A DNA stretch of 64,000 bases from Sphingomonas sp. BT-65. GTDB lineage: Bacteria; Pseudomonadota; Alphaproteobacteria; Sphingomonadales; Sphingomonadaceae. The notes under the pieces are model-generated. The model did not search any database and was not told the origin of the DNA. It saw nothing but the letters and a program-made list of their open reading frames with translations. Where the stretch lies: the NCBI RefSeq assembly GCF_026107375.2, contig NZ_JAPCIA010000001.1:2604001-2668000 (forward strand), written 5' to 3'. The translations under genes and the position numbers were made by a program. Within the stretch, counting starts at the first letter, position 1; every line of letters begins with the position of its first letter. Positions 16,813 to 25,187 of this stretch are shown one piece after another.

Positions 16813-18435
16813 CTAGGCCATCACATTCCGCCCGCGCGCGACCGTGGCGCTATGGCCGATGCTCGCGGCGGGGGTGCGCTGCTTGATCGTGTCGACGAAC
16901 AGCCAGTCGTTGCGCACGCTGTCCGGCGTCAGCGTCATCGCCATATAGCCGCGGCGCGAGGTGTCGCACCATTTGAGCTCGGGATTGGCCTCGACCAGCG
17001 CGCGGGCGACCAGCTTGGGATCAACGCCGATCGAGCTTTCATAGCCGGGCGAGGTCACCGCCTGCCCGGCGAACTCGACCCCTGCGGGCCGGCCGTCCTG
17101 CGCCAGGTCGTAGGCCCAGGCATTGTGGCTGTCGCCCGCGATCACCACGAGGTTGGCATTCGCCGCCTGCGCTGCCTTGAGGAACCGCGCCCGCGCCGCC
17201 GGATAGCCGCCCCAATTGTCGAGGTTCGTCGGCAGCCCGAGCGCGGCCATAGTCACGCCTGACTGGACATAGCGCTTCGAGCTTTGCGGGGCGTCGGGCT
17301 TGAGCCACTCCATCGCCTGTTTGGGCGCCACCTGCTTGCCCATGATCGTGCCGAAGCCGACCACCTGCCAGCGCGTGCCGGCCTTCACCGACCGCGCGAG
17401 CTCGGCGCCGAGCCAGGCTTCCTGTTCCCAGCCCATCATCGTCATCGCCGGGTCCTGCCACGCCCCGTCGCGGAACGCGGTCAGCGCCGCGACCGGATCG
17501 GCAGCGTCGAAGAAGGGGGTGGTGGAATAGGGCTTGGTCCGCCCGAGCAGCCGCGTCTCGGTACGGAACAGGGTGGCGAGGCCGCCGATCTCATAGGATT
17601 TCCATGGCTCGTCGGAGACCGGCATCCATTCGCGCCACGCCTGCATCGCAGCGGCGCGGCGCAGGCTCCAGTCGCCCTCCTTGTCGGGCGTGTGATTCTG
17701 CGCGCCGCCTTCCCAGCTGTCATTGGCCGATTCGTGATCGTCCCACTGGATCAGCATCGGCTTGGCGGCGTGCAGCGCCTGCAGGTCGGGATCGGCGCGG
17801 TAGCTGGCGTAGCGCAGGCGATAGTCGGCGAGGTGGAGGATCTCGGTGGCGGGCAGCTGCAGGCGGTTGGCGACGACCTGGTCGAGCGCGGGATAATTCC
17901 CCTGCGGATATTCGTAAATATAGTCGCCGAGATGCACCGCGAGGTCGATGTCGTCGCGCGCCGCGGCATGGCCATAAGCGTTGAAGAAGCCGAAGCCGAG
18001 GTTCGAGCAGGAGAACACGGCAATGTTGAAGCGCGAAGCGCCGCCCTCGGGCAGGGTCTTGGTCCGGCCCACTGGCGACATCGATCCGTCGGGCGCGACG
18101 AAGCGATAATGGTAGCGCGTTCCGGGCTTGAGGCCGGTGACCACGATCTTGGTCGTCCAGTCGCGCCACGGACCGGTGATCGCCTCGCCGCCCGCCACGA
18201 CCTTGGCGAAGTCGGCGCTCTCGGCGACCTCGACCTTGAGCTGCGCCGAATCGCCCTTGCCGACATAGCGCGTCCACAACAGCATCGAGTCCGGCCCCGG
18301 CTCGCCGCTCGCGACCGAGTGGGTGAAGCCGTCGACGATCCAGTTGGGCCCCTGCGCAAAGCCGGGGATCGCCCAGGCGCCAAGGCCCAGCGTACCGGTG
18401 AGGACGAAGGAACGGCGATCGATGCGGATGGTCAT
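16813..18435 (-). CDS. phoD: PhoD-type alkaline phosphatase, Tat-exported
   Basis: The 540-residue protein begins MTIRIDRRSFVLTGTLGLGA, a twin-arginine signal, after AGGGAG at proper spacing. An N-terminal PhoD domain (about 40-130, 'DGFTHSVASGEPGPDSMLLW') precedes the metallophosphatase core with 'VHLGDYIYE', 'QWDDHESANDSW' and 'VVIAGDSHNAWAYDL'. These are the usual Fe/Ca-binding motifs. It hydrolyses phosphomono- and diesters in the periplasm during phosphate limitation. A PhoB-box-like repeat lies 37 bases upstream of the start. Confidence 0.93.
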   Translation of the reverse strand: MTIRIDRRSFVLTGTLGLGAWAIPGFAQGPNWIVDGFTHSVASGEPGPDSMLLWTRYVGKGDSAQLKVEVAESADFAKVVAGGEAITGPWRDWTTKIVVTGLKPGTRYHYRFVAPDGSMSPVGRTKTLPEGGASRFNIAVFSCSNLGFGFFNAYGHAAARDDIDLAVHLGDYIYEYPQGNYPALDQVVANRLQLPATEILHLADYRLRYASYRADPDLQALHAAKPMLIQWDDHESANDSWEGGAQNHTPDKEGDWSLRRAAAMQAWREWMPVSDEPWKSYEIGGLATLFRTETRLLGRTKPYSTTPFFDAADPVAALTAFRDGAWQDPAMTMMGWEQEAWLGAELARSVKAGTRWQVVGFGTIMGKQVAPKQAMEWLKPDAPQSSKRYVQSGVTMAALGLPTNLDNWGGYPAARARFLKAAQAANANLVVIAGDSHNAWAYDLAQDGRPAGVEFAGQAVTSPGYESSIGVDPKLVARALVEANPELKWCDTSRRGYMAMTLTPDSVRNDWLFVDTIKQRTPAASIGHSATVARGRNVMA

Positions 18436-18471
18436 GATTAGTCTCCCTGCTGCCGTGCTTGGCGCGGGCAT

Positions 18472-18489
18472 ATGGCCGGTTCGTGACAG
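18472..18489 (-). promoter_or_regulatory. Candidate PhoB box upstream of phoD
   Basis: On the minus strand the sequence reads CTGTCAC-GAAC-CGGCCAT, compared with the PhoB consensus CTGTCAT-N4-CTGTCAT. The first half-site matches 6 of 7, the second 4 of 7. Orientation and distance (37 bases to the ATG) fit a PhoB-activated phoD promoter. The match is moderate and could be chance. Confidence 0.35.
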
Positions 18490-18543
18490 TTCATCTTCGC
18501 AGGGCTAGACCCTGCCGCAACCAGAAGGTTTCAGGAGTTACCG

Positions 18544-20208
18544 ATGCGCAAAACCGCTCTCGCCGCGCTGCTTCTCGCCACCGCCGCCTGCAACCAGGTT
18601 CCGTCTGCAGGGAACAATGCGACCGCTGCGGCGGGTGCCGAGGGATATGACCTCGCGGCGCAGAAGGCGAAGCTCGCGGTGATCGAGATGAAGCCCGACA
18701 CCAGCTTCCTGACCGACGAGGAGCGCAAGGTCGTCAACCTGCTGATCCAGGCGTCGGAGCAGATGTCGCTGATCTACCGCGCCCAGCGCGACGCCAACTG
18801 GAAGCAGACGCGCGCGGCGATCGAGAAGGCCGGCGGCGGGCTGCCGCTCGAGATGTACGACCGCTATTACGGCCCGTGGGACGATCTTGCCGAGAACCGC
18901 CCGTTCTTCGGCGACGCCAAAATGCCGGCGGGCGCGGGCTTCTACCCGGCGGACCTGACCAAGGAGGCGTTCGACGCCTATCTCGCCAAGAACCCGGAGG
19001 AGAAGGCGGCGCTGACCAGCCCCTATACGATCGTCGTGCGCGACGGCGCCAAGCTCAAGGCGGTCCCCTATTCGGTCGCGTTCAAGACCGAGCTGACCGA
19101 GGCGGCGCGGCTGCTCAATGAAGCCGCGGCGATCACCACCAATCCCAGCCTCAAGAAGTTCCTGACGCTGCGCGCCAAGGCCTTCCTGACCGACGATTAT
19201 TTCGAGTCCGAGCTCGCCTGGATGGACCTCAAGGGCACGCCGATCGAGGTCGCGATCGGTCCGTACGAAGTCTATACTGACCGGCTCCACGGTCAGAAGA
19301 CCGCGTTCGAGAGCTTCGTCACGCTCAAGGACCCCAAGGAATCGGCCGCGCTCGACAAGTACAAGGGGTATCTCCGCGCGATGGAAGCCAACCTTCCGGT
19401 CGAGGAGAAGTACAAGAACTTCCAGCGCGGCTTCGAGAGCCCGATCGCGGTCGCCGAGCAGGTGCGCGGCGGCGGCGATAATGTTCCGGGCGTGCAGACC
19501 ATCGCCTTCAACTTGCCCAATGACGAGCGCGTACGCGAGGCCAAGGGGGCGAAGAAGGTGATCCTGTCCAACGTGCTCGGCGCCAAGTACGAGCGCATTC
19601 TCAGCCCCATGGCGCCCTTGGTGCTGGTGCCCGACCAGGCCAAACTCGTCGCCAAGAAGTACATGCAGCTCGAGACGCTGTTCCACGAGCTGTCGCACAG
19701 CCTCGGGCCGGGCACGATCACCGTGAACGGGCAGAAGACCACGGTGAGCGAGGCATTGAAGGACCAGGCCTCGGGGCTCGAAGAGGCCAAGGCGGACGTG
19801 ATGGGCGCCTGGAACATCCTGTTCATGATGCAGAAGGGCGAGCTGCCCGCGGCGGAGAAGCCGCAGCTCTTCGCCACCTATCTCACCGGCACCTTCCGCG
19901 CGATGCGCTTCGGGATCGACGAGGCGCATGGCCAGGGCGCGGCGATGCAATATGGTTACCTCAAGGCCAAGGGCGCGTTCACGTGGGACGAGAAGGCGGA
20001 GCGCTTCCGCATCGACGACGCGAAGTTCGAGGCCGGGCTGCGCGACCTGCTGCGCGAGATGATCATGCTGCAGGGCAAGGGCGACTATGCGGGCGTCAAG
20101 GCGTTCATGGCGAAATGGGCGGTGCTCGACGAGCATGCCAAGACGGTGATCGGATCGATGCAGGCGATCCCGGTCGATATCGTGCCGGTCTATCCGGACC
20201 GGGTCTAG
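18544..20208 (+). CDS. M49 (dipeptidyl-peptidase III)-like metallopeptidase, lipoprotein
   Basis: The 554-residue protein has a lipoprotein signal ending in LLLATAAC, so it is likely anchored to an envelope membrane. The zinc site reads H381-E-L-S-H385 with E413-E-A-K-A-D downstream, matching the EExxAE-type third ligand of dipeptidyl-peptidase III. Classical DPP III uses the longer HEXXGH; here the plain HEXXH of the bacterial 'dipeptidyl-peptidase 3 family' branch is seen. It should clip dipeptides from short peptides. It converges on the glycosyltransferase cluster, the stop codons sharing a CTAG. Confidence 0.82.
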   Translation: MRKTALAALLLATAACNQVPSAGNNATAAAGAEGYDLAAQKAKLAVIEMKPDTSFLTDEERKVVNLLIQASEQMSLIYRAQRDANWKQTRAAIEKAGGGLPLEMYDRYYGPWDDLAENRPFFGDAKMPAGAGFYPADLTKEAFDAYLAKNPEEKAALTSPYTIVVRDGAKLKAVPYSVAFKTELTEAARLLNEAAAITTNPSLKKFLTLRAKAFLTDDYFESELAWMDLKGTPIEVAIGPYEVYTDRLHGQKTAFESFVTLKDPKESAALDKYKGYLRAMEANLPVEEKYKNFQRGFESPIAVAEQVRGGGDNVPGVQTIAFNLPNDERVREAKGAKKVILSNVLGAKYERILSPMAPLVLVPDQAKLVAKKYMQLETLFHELSHSLGPGTITVNGQKTTVSEALKDQASGLEEAKADVMGAWNILFMMQKGELPAAEKPQLFATYLTGTFRAMRFGIDEAHGQGAAMQYGYLKAKGAFTWDEKAERFRIDDAKFEAGLRDLLREMIMLQGKGDYAGVKAFMAKWAVLDEHAKTVIGSMQAIPVDIVPVYPDRV

Positions 20209-21251
20209 ACGGCCGCCAGCACCTCGGCCCAGCGGTCGGCTACCGCAGCGGCGCTGTAGCGTTCGGTGAGGTGGCGGCGCCCCGCTTCGAGCAGCGCCTG
20301 CGTCTCCGCCGACCACGCGCGGTAGTGCGCGAGCCCGCCCTGCCAGTCGTCGAGCGCGAGAAACGGGCGCAGCTCCTCATAGGAGGGGATCGCGTCGGCC
20401 ACCACGCCGAGCCCGAGCAGCAAGGCGGTCGCCGGGCGGTTCATCGTCTTGCCCGCGGTGTAGGTGTTGCTTTCGAGCGGGATCACCGCGACGCGATGCG
20501 CGCCAATCGCCTGCGACGCGGTCGCCTGGGTCCAGGGCAGATAGTGCAGCGGCAGCTTCCAGCGCGGCGCTGCACGCCAGAAGCCGAGCCGGTCGTTGCT
20601 GATCACGGTCAGCGTCACCGGCGTGCCGGTCGCGGCGGCGAACTCGCGCAGCTGCGCCACCGCCTCGTCGACATGGACATAGCCCGAGACGCGGCCGAGG
20701 CTCTTGCCGAACCACACGCAATGCAGCGCATCAGGATGCCGTGCGAGGAAACGCCGGAGGCGGCGCAGCTCCCAGCGTTCGCGCAGCCCCGGCGCGGGTG
20801 CGTCGGCCGGCGCTGCGACGTCGAGCGCGTCGGGGATCACGGTGCGCGGCGCGTCGAACGCCACCTCTTCCGCGATCTGCTCGGCGAGCGTCGCGGTCGA
20901 GAAGGTGGTGTGCGTGGCGAGCCCGAGCAGCTTGCCGACTCGTTCGATCCGCGCGGCGGAGGCATGGCCGACGCGGTGCGCGGCGAACAGATTGTCGCAC
21001 ATGTCGTAGATCACCGCCCGCCCCGCGGCGCGCGCCGCCGTAGCGATCTCGACCGCGCGCTCGCCCTGCGACTTGCAGAAGATGATCGCGTCGTAGCTTT
21101 CGGGCGCGCGTGCCGGATCGAACAGCTCGATCGGCACGCCCCGCGCCTGCAGCGCCGCGAGCGGCTGGAGCATGCGGTAGCGGACTGAGGCGAGCGTGGT
21201 GTTGAGCCGATCGGCATGCCAGGCGAAGCGCGCCGGCGGCTTGGGCGGCAT
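20205..21251 (-). CDS. Glycosyltransferase-like protein
   Basis: This 348-residue protein has a GT-B layout. The N-terminal half begins 'FAWHADRLNTTLASVRYRMLQPLAAL' and contains 'YDAIIFCKSQGERAVEIATAA'; the C-terminal half has 'TLTVISNDRLGFWRAAP' and 'VAVIPLESNTYTAGKTMNRPATALLLGLGVV', the usual nucleotide-sugar region. Donor and acceptor are unknown. Its ATG overlaps the stop of the GT4 gene (ATGA), so the two probably build the same glycan. Confidence 0.75.
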   Translation of the reverse strand: MPPKPPARFAWHADRLNTTLASVRYRMLQPLAALQARGVPIELFDPARAPESYDAIIFCKSQGERAVEIATAARAAGRAVIYDMCDNLFAAHRVGHASAARIERVGKLLGLATHTTFSTATLAEQIAEEVAFDAPRTVIPDALDVAAPADAPAPGLRERWELRRLRRFLARHPDALHCVWFGKSLGRVSGYVHVDEAVAQLREFAAATGTPVTLTVISNDRLGFWRAAPRWKLPLHYLPWTQATASQAIGAHRVAVIPLESNTYTAGKTMNRPATALLLGLGVVADAIPSYEELRPFLALDDWQGGLAHYRAWSAETQALLEAGRRHLTERYSAAAVADRWAEVLAAV

Positions 21252-22432
21252 CAGGCGACCGCGCTCCGCCGCCGGCCAGCCAGCAGCTCCCGGTAATAGT
21301 CGACCAGCGCGATCGCATGGTCGCGGTCGGACAGCACCTGGCCCGCCGCATGCCGCGCGGCGGCGCGCAGGATCGCCGGCTCGCGCGCGAACAGCCGTCG
21401 GATCGCCGCTGCGGCCGACTTCGAATCCTTGGGCTCGTAGGTCTCCGAAAACAACGGATCGGCGACTTCGGCACAGCCGCCGTCATTGGGCACGATCAGC
21501 GGCAGGCCCGAGGCCAGCGCCTCGGACGCGACCAGCCCGAACGGCTCCTGGTCCGATCCGTGAATCAGCGCGTCGGCGCTGGCGAGGATGCGGCAGAAGC
21601 GCTCGCGCTCATAGACCGGGCGGAACAGGCGAATATGGCTGTTGCCGGCGATCTGTCGCTCGAGCGTGGCGCGCTGCGGCCCGTCGCCGAGCAGCATCAG
21701 CCCGACCGGCATGTCCGCGCCGGCGCGCTCGACCGCGTCGATCACCACCGGCCAGCGCTTCTCCTTATGATGCCGGCCGAGCCCGATCAGCAGGTGTGCC
21801 TCCGGCGGAAGATCGAGCTGGGCGAGCATCGAGGCGCGCAGCTTCTCGTCGCGCAGTTCGGGGGAGAAATGGTTGCGGTCGATCCCCAGCGGCATTGCCG
21901 CGTCGACATGCAGCCCGCGCGCGCGATAGCGCTTGGCCAGCGCCGGGCCGTTGGTGACGAAAGCGTCGTACTTGCCCAGGAACTTCTCCATGTAGCGCGT
22001 GTACCAGCTGAACACGCGCTCGATCCGCTCGGGGCTGGCCAGGCCTTCCAGCCAGCGGTGCGGATAGGCGCCCATATTGTCGTTATGGGCGAAGAAGATC
22101 TTGAGCGCGTCGCCGCGCCAGTCGCCGATGAACCAGGCCGGGCGCCACGGCGAGCAATTCTCGACGACATCGGGCTTGAGCTGATCGAGCAGCGCGCAGA
22201 CCGGATCGCCGTCGCGGAACAGCCAATAGTTGCGGTCGAGGATCAGCGGCGGCGACTTGACCCAGTAGATGCGCCCGCCGTCGGGCCGGTCCTCGACCCG
22301 GTCCTCGTCCCATGGCGCGATGACGATAAGCTCATGGCCGAGCTCGGCCAGGATGCGCATCTTGCGGTCGAGATAAGTGCGCACGCCCCCGCCCGTCGGG
22401 GAGTAATATTCATTGACGTCGACGATCCGCAT
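21251..22432 (-). CDS. GT4-family glycosyltransferase
   Basis: The 393-residue GT-B enzyme starts 'MRIVDVNEYYSPTGGGVRTYL', typical of GT4 acceptor domains. 'LLIGLGRHHKEKRWPVVIDAV' opens the donor domain, and 'GSDQEPFGLVASEALASGLPLIVPNDGG' contains the E-x7-E sugar-nucleotide motif. The Met nearest the conserved start is chosen; another Met 24 bases upstream would overlap the preceding gene. It lies in a five-gene cluster likely making a surface polysaccharide or glycolipid. Confidence 0.87.
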   Translation of the reverse strand: MRIVDVNEYYSPTGGGVRTYLDRKMRILAELGHELIVIAPWDEDRVEDRPDGGRIYWVKSPPLILDRNYWLFRDGDPVCALLDQLKPDVVENCSPWRPAWFIGDWRGDALKIFFAHNDNMGAYPHRWLEGLASPERIERVFSWYTRYMEKFLGKYDAFVTNGPALAKRYRARGLHVDAAMPLGIDRNHFSPELRDEKLRASMLAQLDLPPEAHLLIGLGRHHKEKRWPVVIDAVERAGADMPVGLMLLGDGPQRATLERQIAGNSHIRLFRPVYERERFCRILASADALIHGSDQEPFGLVASEALASGLPLIVPNDGGCAEVADPLFSETYEPKDSKSAAAAIRRLFAREPAILRAAARHAAGQVLSDRDHAIALVDYYRELLAGRRRSAVA

Positions 22433-22439
22433 ATGCGCC

Positions 22440-22970
22440 TCAATCGTTCGGATCATAGGGCGCGAAGCCCGAAAAGCCGCGCAGATACTGGGCGCGGATC
22501 GTCACGCGGGTGACGCCGCCGCCCAGGTTGATCGTCGCTTCCTCCCATTTCGGGCGGCTGCGGCCGAGCTTGCGGTTGCTCGGGAAGCCGACGCCGTCGC
22601 GCCAGAAGTTGAATTTGTTCTTGCCGTCGCGGTCGTGGGTGAAGAGCAGCGCATAGCGGCCGGGGCGCGGCGCCTTGATGCACATGGCGACCCCGCCGCT
22701 CGCCGGGGTCAGCGCCCAGATGCGGCGGAAGAACTTGCCCTCGTTCTTGAGCTTGGTGTCGTCCTTGAGGAAATCATCCTCGTTCGCGGGATAGAGTTCG
22801 AGCTTCAGCCGCCCGCTGCGGTCCTTGAGCCCGGCCACCTGCACGCGGATCGCCGCGCCGTTGCCGCCGTTGCACGCGGCCGCATCCTCGCCCAGCACCG
22901 GCTGGGCCAGAGCGGGCGTTGCGGGGATGGCGACGGCGAGGAGCGCGGGCGCGGCGAAGCGTGCGCTCAT
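22440..22970 (-). CDS. DUF2141-type exported protein
   Basis: The protein has 176 residues and a signal peptide (ALLAVAIPATPALAQ). The body matches the DUF2141 pattern: 'AIRVQVAGLKDRSGRLKLELYP', 'PRPGRYALLFTHDRDGKNKFNFW', 'GVGFPSNRKLG' and 'TRVTIRAQYL'. DUF2141 proteins are periplasmic beta-sandwich proteins of unknown role. The gene sits between a polytopic membrane protein (ATGA overlap) and a GT4 gene (7-bp gap), so it is presumably an accessory of the same glycan or lipid pathway. Confidence 0.82.
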   Translation of the reverse strand: MSARFAAPALLAVAIPATPALAQPVLGEDAAACNGGNGAAIRVQVAGLKDRSGRLKLELYPANEDDFLKDDTKLKNEGKFFRRIWALTPASGGVAMCIKAPRPGRYALLFTHDRDGKNKFNFWRDGVGFPSNRKLGRSRPKWEEATINLGGGVTRVTIRAQYLRGFSGFAPYDPND

Positions 22971-23896
22971 ATGTCCTTCCTGACGAAGCCCAGCAGCGCG
23001 AACCCGGCGATCAGCACGACATGGACCAGCAGGGTGAGCGCAGCCATGAACGCCATCAGCTCGGCCATCGCCTGGCCCTGGCCGATCAGGATGATCGCGA
23101 AGCTCGCGAACAACAGATCCTTGTTGGGCACGAAGGGCAGGCGCGACACCAGCATGCGCGCCGCGGCGAGCAGGATCCACATGCCGAGCGCGACGTCGGG
23201 CATCGCGAAATGCCAGGCCAGCGCGGTGAGCAGCGAGCCCACGACAAGACGCAGGTTCTGAATGCCGAAGATCCACCAGAGCGTGCCCCGGTCCAGCGAG
23301 AAGACCCGGCGCGAGAACAGGAGGAACGGCACCGACATGACGACGATGATGCCGGCCGAGACCAGGCCTGTCTTGAACTGCGCGGGGGTGAGCAGCTCGG
23401 CGGCGAAGGGCAGCGCGAGCGCGAGCATCGCCAGCGTGATCGCGTTGCCGGCCATCGCCGAGAGGATCGACACGTCCTTCACCGCGCCGAACGGCGCTGC
23501 CACCATCTTGGTGCGCTGGCGTGCCCAGGCATAGAAATAGGCCTCGCCCGAATAGCCGAGCACGACGTCGTTGGCGATGCGCTTGCGGTGCAGCGCGACC
23601 ATGCCGCCGAGCAGCGGGATGCGCCACAGCCGGCGGAAGATGACATAGTCGAAGGTCGGCGCACACAGATACATGAGCGCGAAGAAGATGTAGAACAGCC
23701 AGGTGTCGGGCGCGGTCTGCGAGAGGCCGGCGAGCCCCTTGTCGAACAGCTCGTGCGTCAGGCCGGCGATCATCAGCAGCGACAGCCCGGCGCCGAGCAG
23801 CGCGGGCCAGCGGCGCCTGATCTTCTCGATCGGCTCCAGCCCGGCGATGTCGGACGTTCCCGGGATCGAGGCCGGGTCTGCGACAGTCGTGTTCAT
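22967..23896 (-). CDS. Polytopic membrane protein, flippase/UPF0104-like
   Basis: The predicted 309-residue protein has about eight membrane helices, starting with 'WPALLGAGLSLLMIAGLTHELF'. A distinctive cytoplasmic stretch reads 'DVVLGYSGEAYFYAWARQR' and 'AVKDVSILSAMAGNA'. The topology and Arg-rich loops resemble lysylphosphatidylglycerol-synthase transmembrane (UPF0104) proteins, but the similarity is by eye and weak. It is the first gene of the minus-strand glycosyltransferase operon, suggesting a role in moving or attaching the glycan. The start is the Met before NTTVADPASIPG. Confidence 0.68.
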   Translation of the reverse strand: MNTTVADPASIPGTSDIAGLEPIEKIRRRWPALLGAGLSLLMIAGLTHELFDKGLAGLSQTAPDTWLFYIFFALMYLCAPTFDYVIFRRLWRIPLLGGMVALHRKRIANDVVLGYSGEAYFYAWARQRTKMVAAPFGAVKDVSILSAMAGNAITLAMLALALPFAAELLTPAQFKTGLVSAGIIVVMSVPFLLFSRRVFSLDRGTLWWIFGIQNLRLVVGSLLTALAWHFAMPDVALGMWILLAAARMLVSRLPFVPNKDLLFASFAIILIGQGQAMAELMAFMAALTLLVHVVLIAGFALLGFVRKDI

Positions 23897-24095
23897 CGAA
23901 GCTTGCGCTCCCGGTGGTTCAACATAGGCCAATCTGGTGCCCTTCTCCCGGGACCGTAACGTTTTTTGCGCGCCTTTAGCCGCACCCGGCGGCGGACGCA
24001 AAATGCGCCGCGGTGCCCGATGGCAGCAGAATGCGGTTTCTTCTGGGGGCGATTTGGGCTTTAGCAGGGCAGCCTTCAACCCGTGCCGGATCACC

Positions 24096-25187
24096 GTGCC
24101 CGATCATCCACCCGCTGCAGCGCATATCCTGAGCTTTGCCCAGACGCTGAAAGGGGGCGGGGTGGAGCGCGCGATGCTGCGCATGGCCGATGGCTGGGCG
24201 CGCGCCGGGCGGCGCGTGACGCTGGTGATCGGCGATAGCGGCGGCGCACTTGCGCACGAGATCCCGGACGGCGTCGCGGTGCGCGAACTCGGCAGCACCG
24301 CCTATCGCGCGCTGTTCGGCCTGCCGGGGATCGTGCGCGAGCTGGCGCCCGACATCGTCTTCTGCCCCGGCAACCACTATACCGGCGCCGCCTTCTGGCT
24401 GCGCACGCGGCTCGGCCGCGCCTGCCCGCCGATCGTGGGCAAGATCTCCAATGCACTGGTCCGCCCGGACCTGCGGCGTGGCGCGGGGGCGGGTTATCGC
24501 GGTTGGCTGCGCATGCACCCGCGCTTCCTCGACGCGGTGGTGGCGATGACCCCGGCAATGGCGGGCGAGGCGGTCGGCGCGATGGGGCTCGCGCCCACCC
24601 AGGTCCATGTCATCCCCAACCCCCCGGCGCAGCCGATCGCGGATGCGCCGCCGCCGGTGCTGCCCGAGGGCCGCTTCCTGCTCGGAGTCGGCCGGCTCGC
24701 ACCGCAGAAACGCTGGGAACGGCTGATCACCGCGATGCCGCGCCTGCGCGATCCCGAGGTCAAGCTGGTGATCCTGGGCGAAGGCGAGGAGCGCGAGGCG
24801 CTCGAGCGGCTGGTCGCGCGGCTGGGGCTTGGGGATAGGGTGTCGATGCCCGGCCACGCGCCCGATCCGCTCCCCGCGATCGAACGCGCCGCGGCGGTGG
24901 TGCTGACCAGCGAGTTCGAGGGCGTCCCCGGCGTGCTGCGCGAAGCGATCGCGCTGGGCACTCCCGCGATCGCGACCGATTCGAGCGTCGCGATCCACGA
25001 GCTGATCGACAGCTCCGCGCGGGGAACGATCGTCCCGCCGGGCGACCGCGCGCGGCTGGTCGGCGCGCTCAACTATTGGCTGATGCCGGGGCGCAAGCGG
25101 CCCGAGCCGCGGCCGGAGACTGGGCCGGATCCGGTGGAGGCCTATCTCGACCTGTTCGATATGCTGGTAGCTCAGCGCGGGCGGTAG
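24096..25187 (+). CDS. GT4-family glycosyltransferase (divergent member of the cluster)
   Basis: The GT-B enzyme has about 363 residues. It begins 'HILSFAQTLKGGGVERAMLR' (acceptor domain with the GGxE motif) and contains 'FLLGVGRLAPQKRWERLI', 'LVILGEGEEREALERL' and 'LTSEFEGVPGVLREAIALGTPAIA', the E-x7-E donor motif. No ATG precedes the conserved start closely; a GTG is chosen, while an in-frame ATG further upstream would add about 50 residues of low-quality sequence. It is divergent from the membrane-protein gene and overlaps the convergent receptor gene by 16 bp. Confidence 0.83.
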   Translation: MPDHPPAAAHILSFAQTLKGGGVERAMLRMADGWARAGRRVTLVIGDSGGALAHEIPDGVAVRELGSTAYRALFGLPGIVRELAPDIVFCPGNHYTGAAFWLRTRLGRACPPIVGKISNALVRPDLRRGAGAGYRGWLRMHPRFLDAVVAMTPAMAGEAVGAMGLAPTQVHVIPNPPAQPIADAPPPVLPEGRFLLGVGRLAPQKRWERLITAMPRLRDPEVKLVILGEGEEREALERLVARLGLGDRVSMPGHAPDPLPAIERAAAVVLTSEFEGVPGVLREAIALGTPAIATDSSVAIHELIDSSARGTIVPPGDRARLVGALNYWLMPGRKRPEPRPETGPDPVEAYLDLFDMLVAQRGR

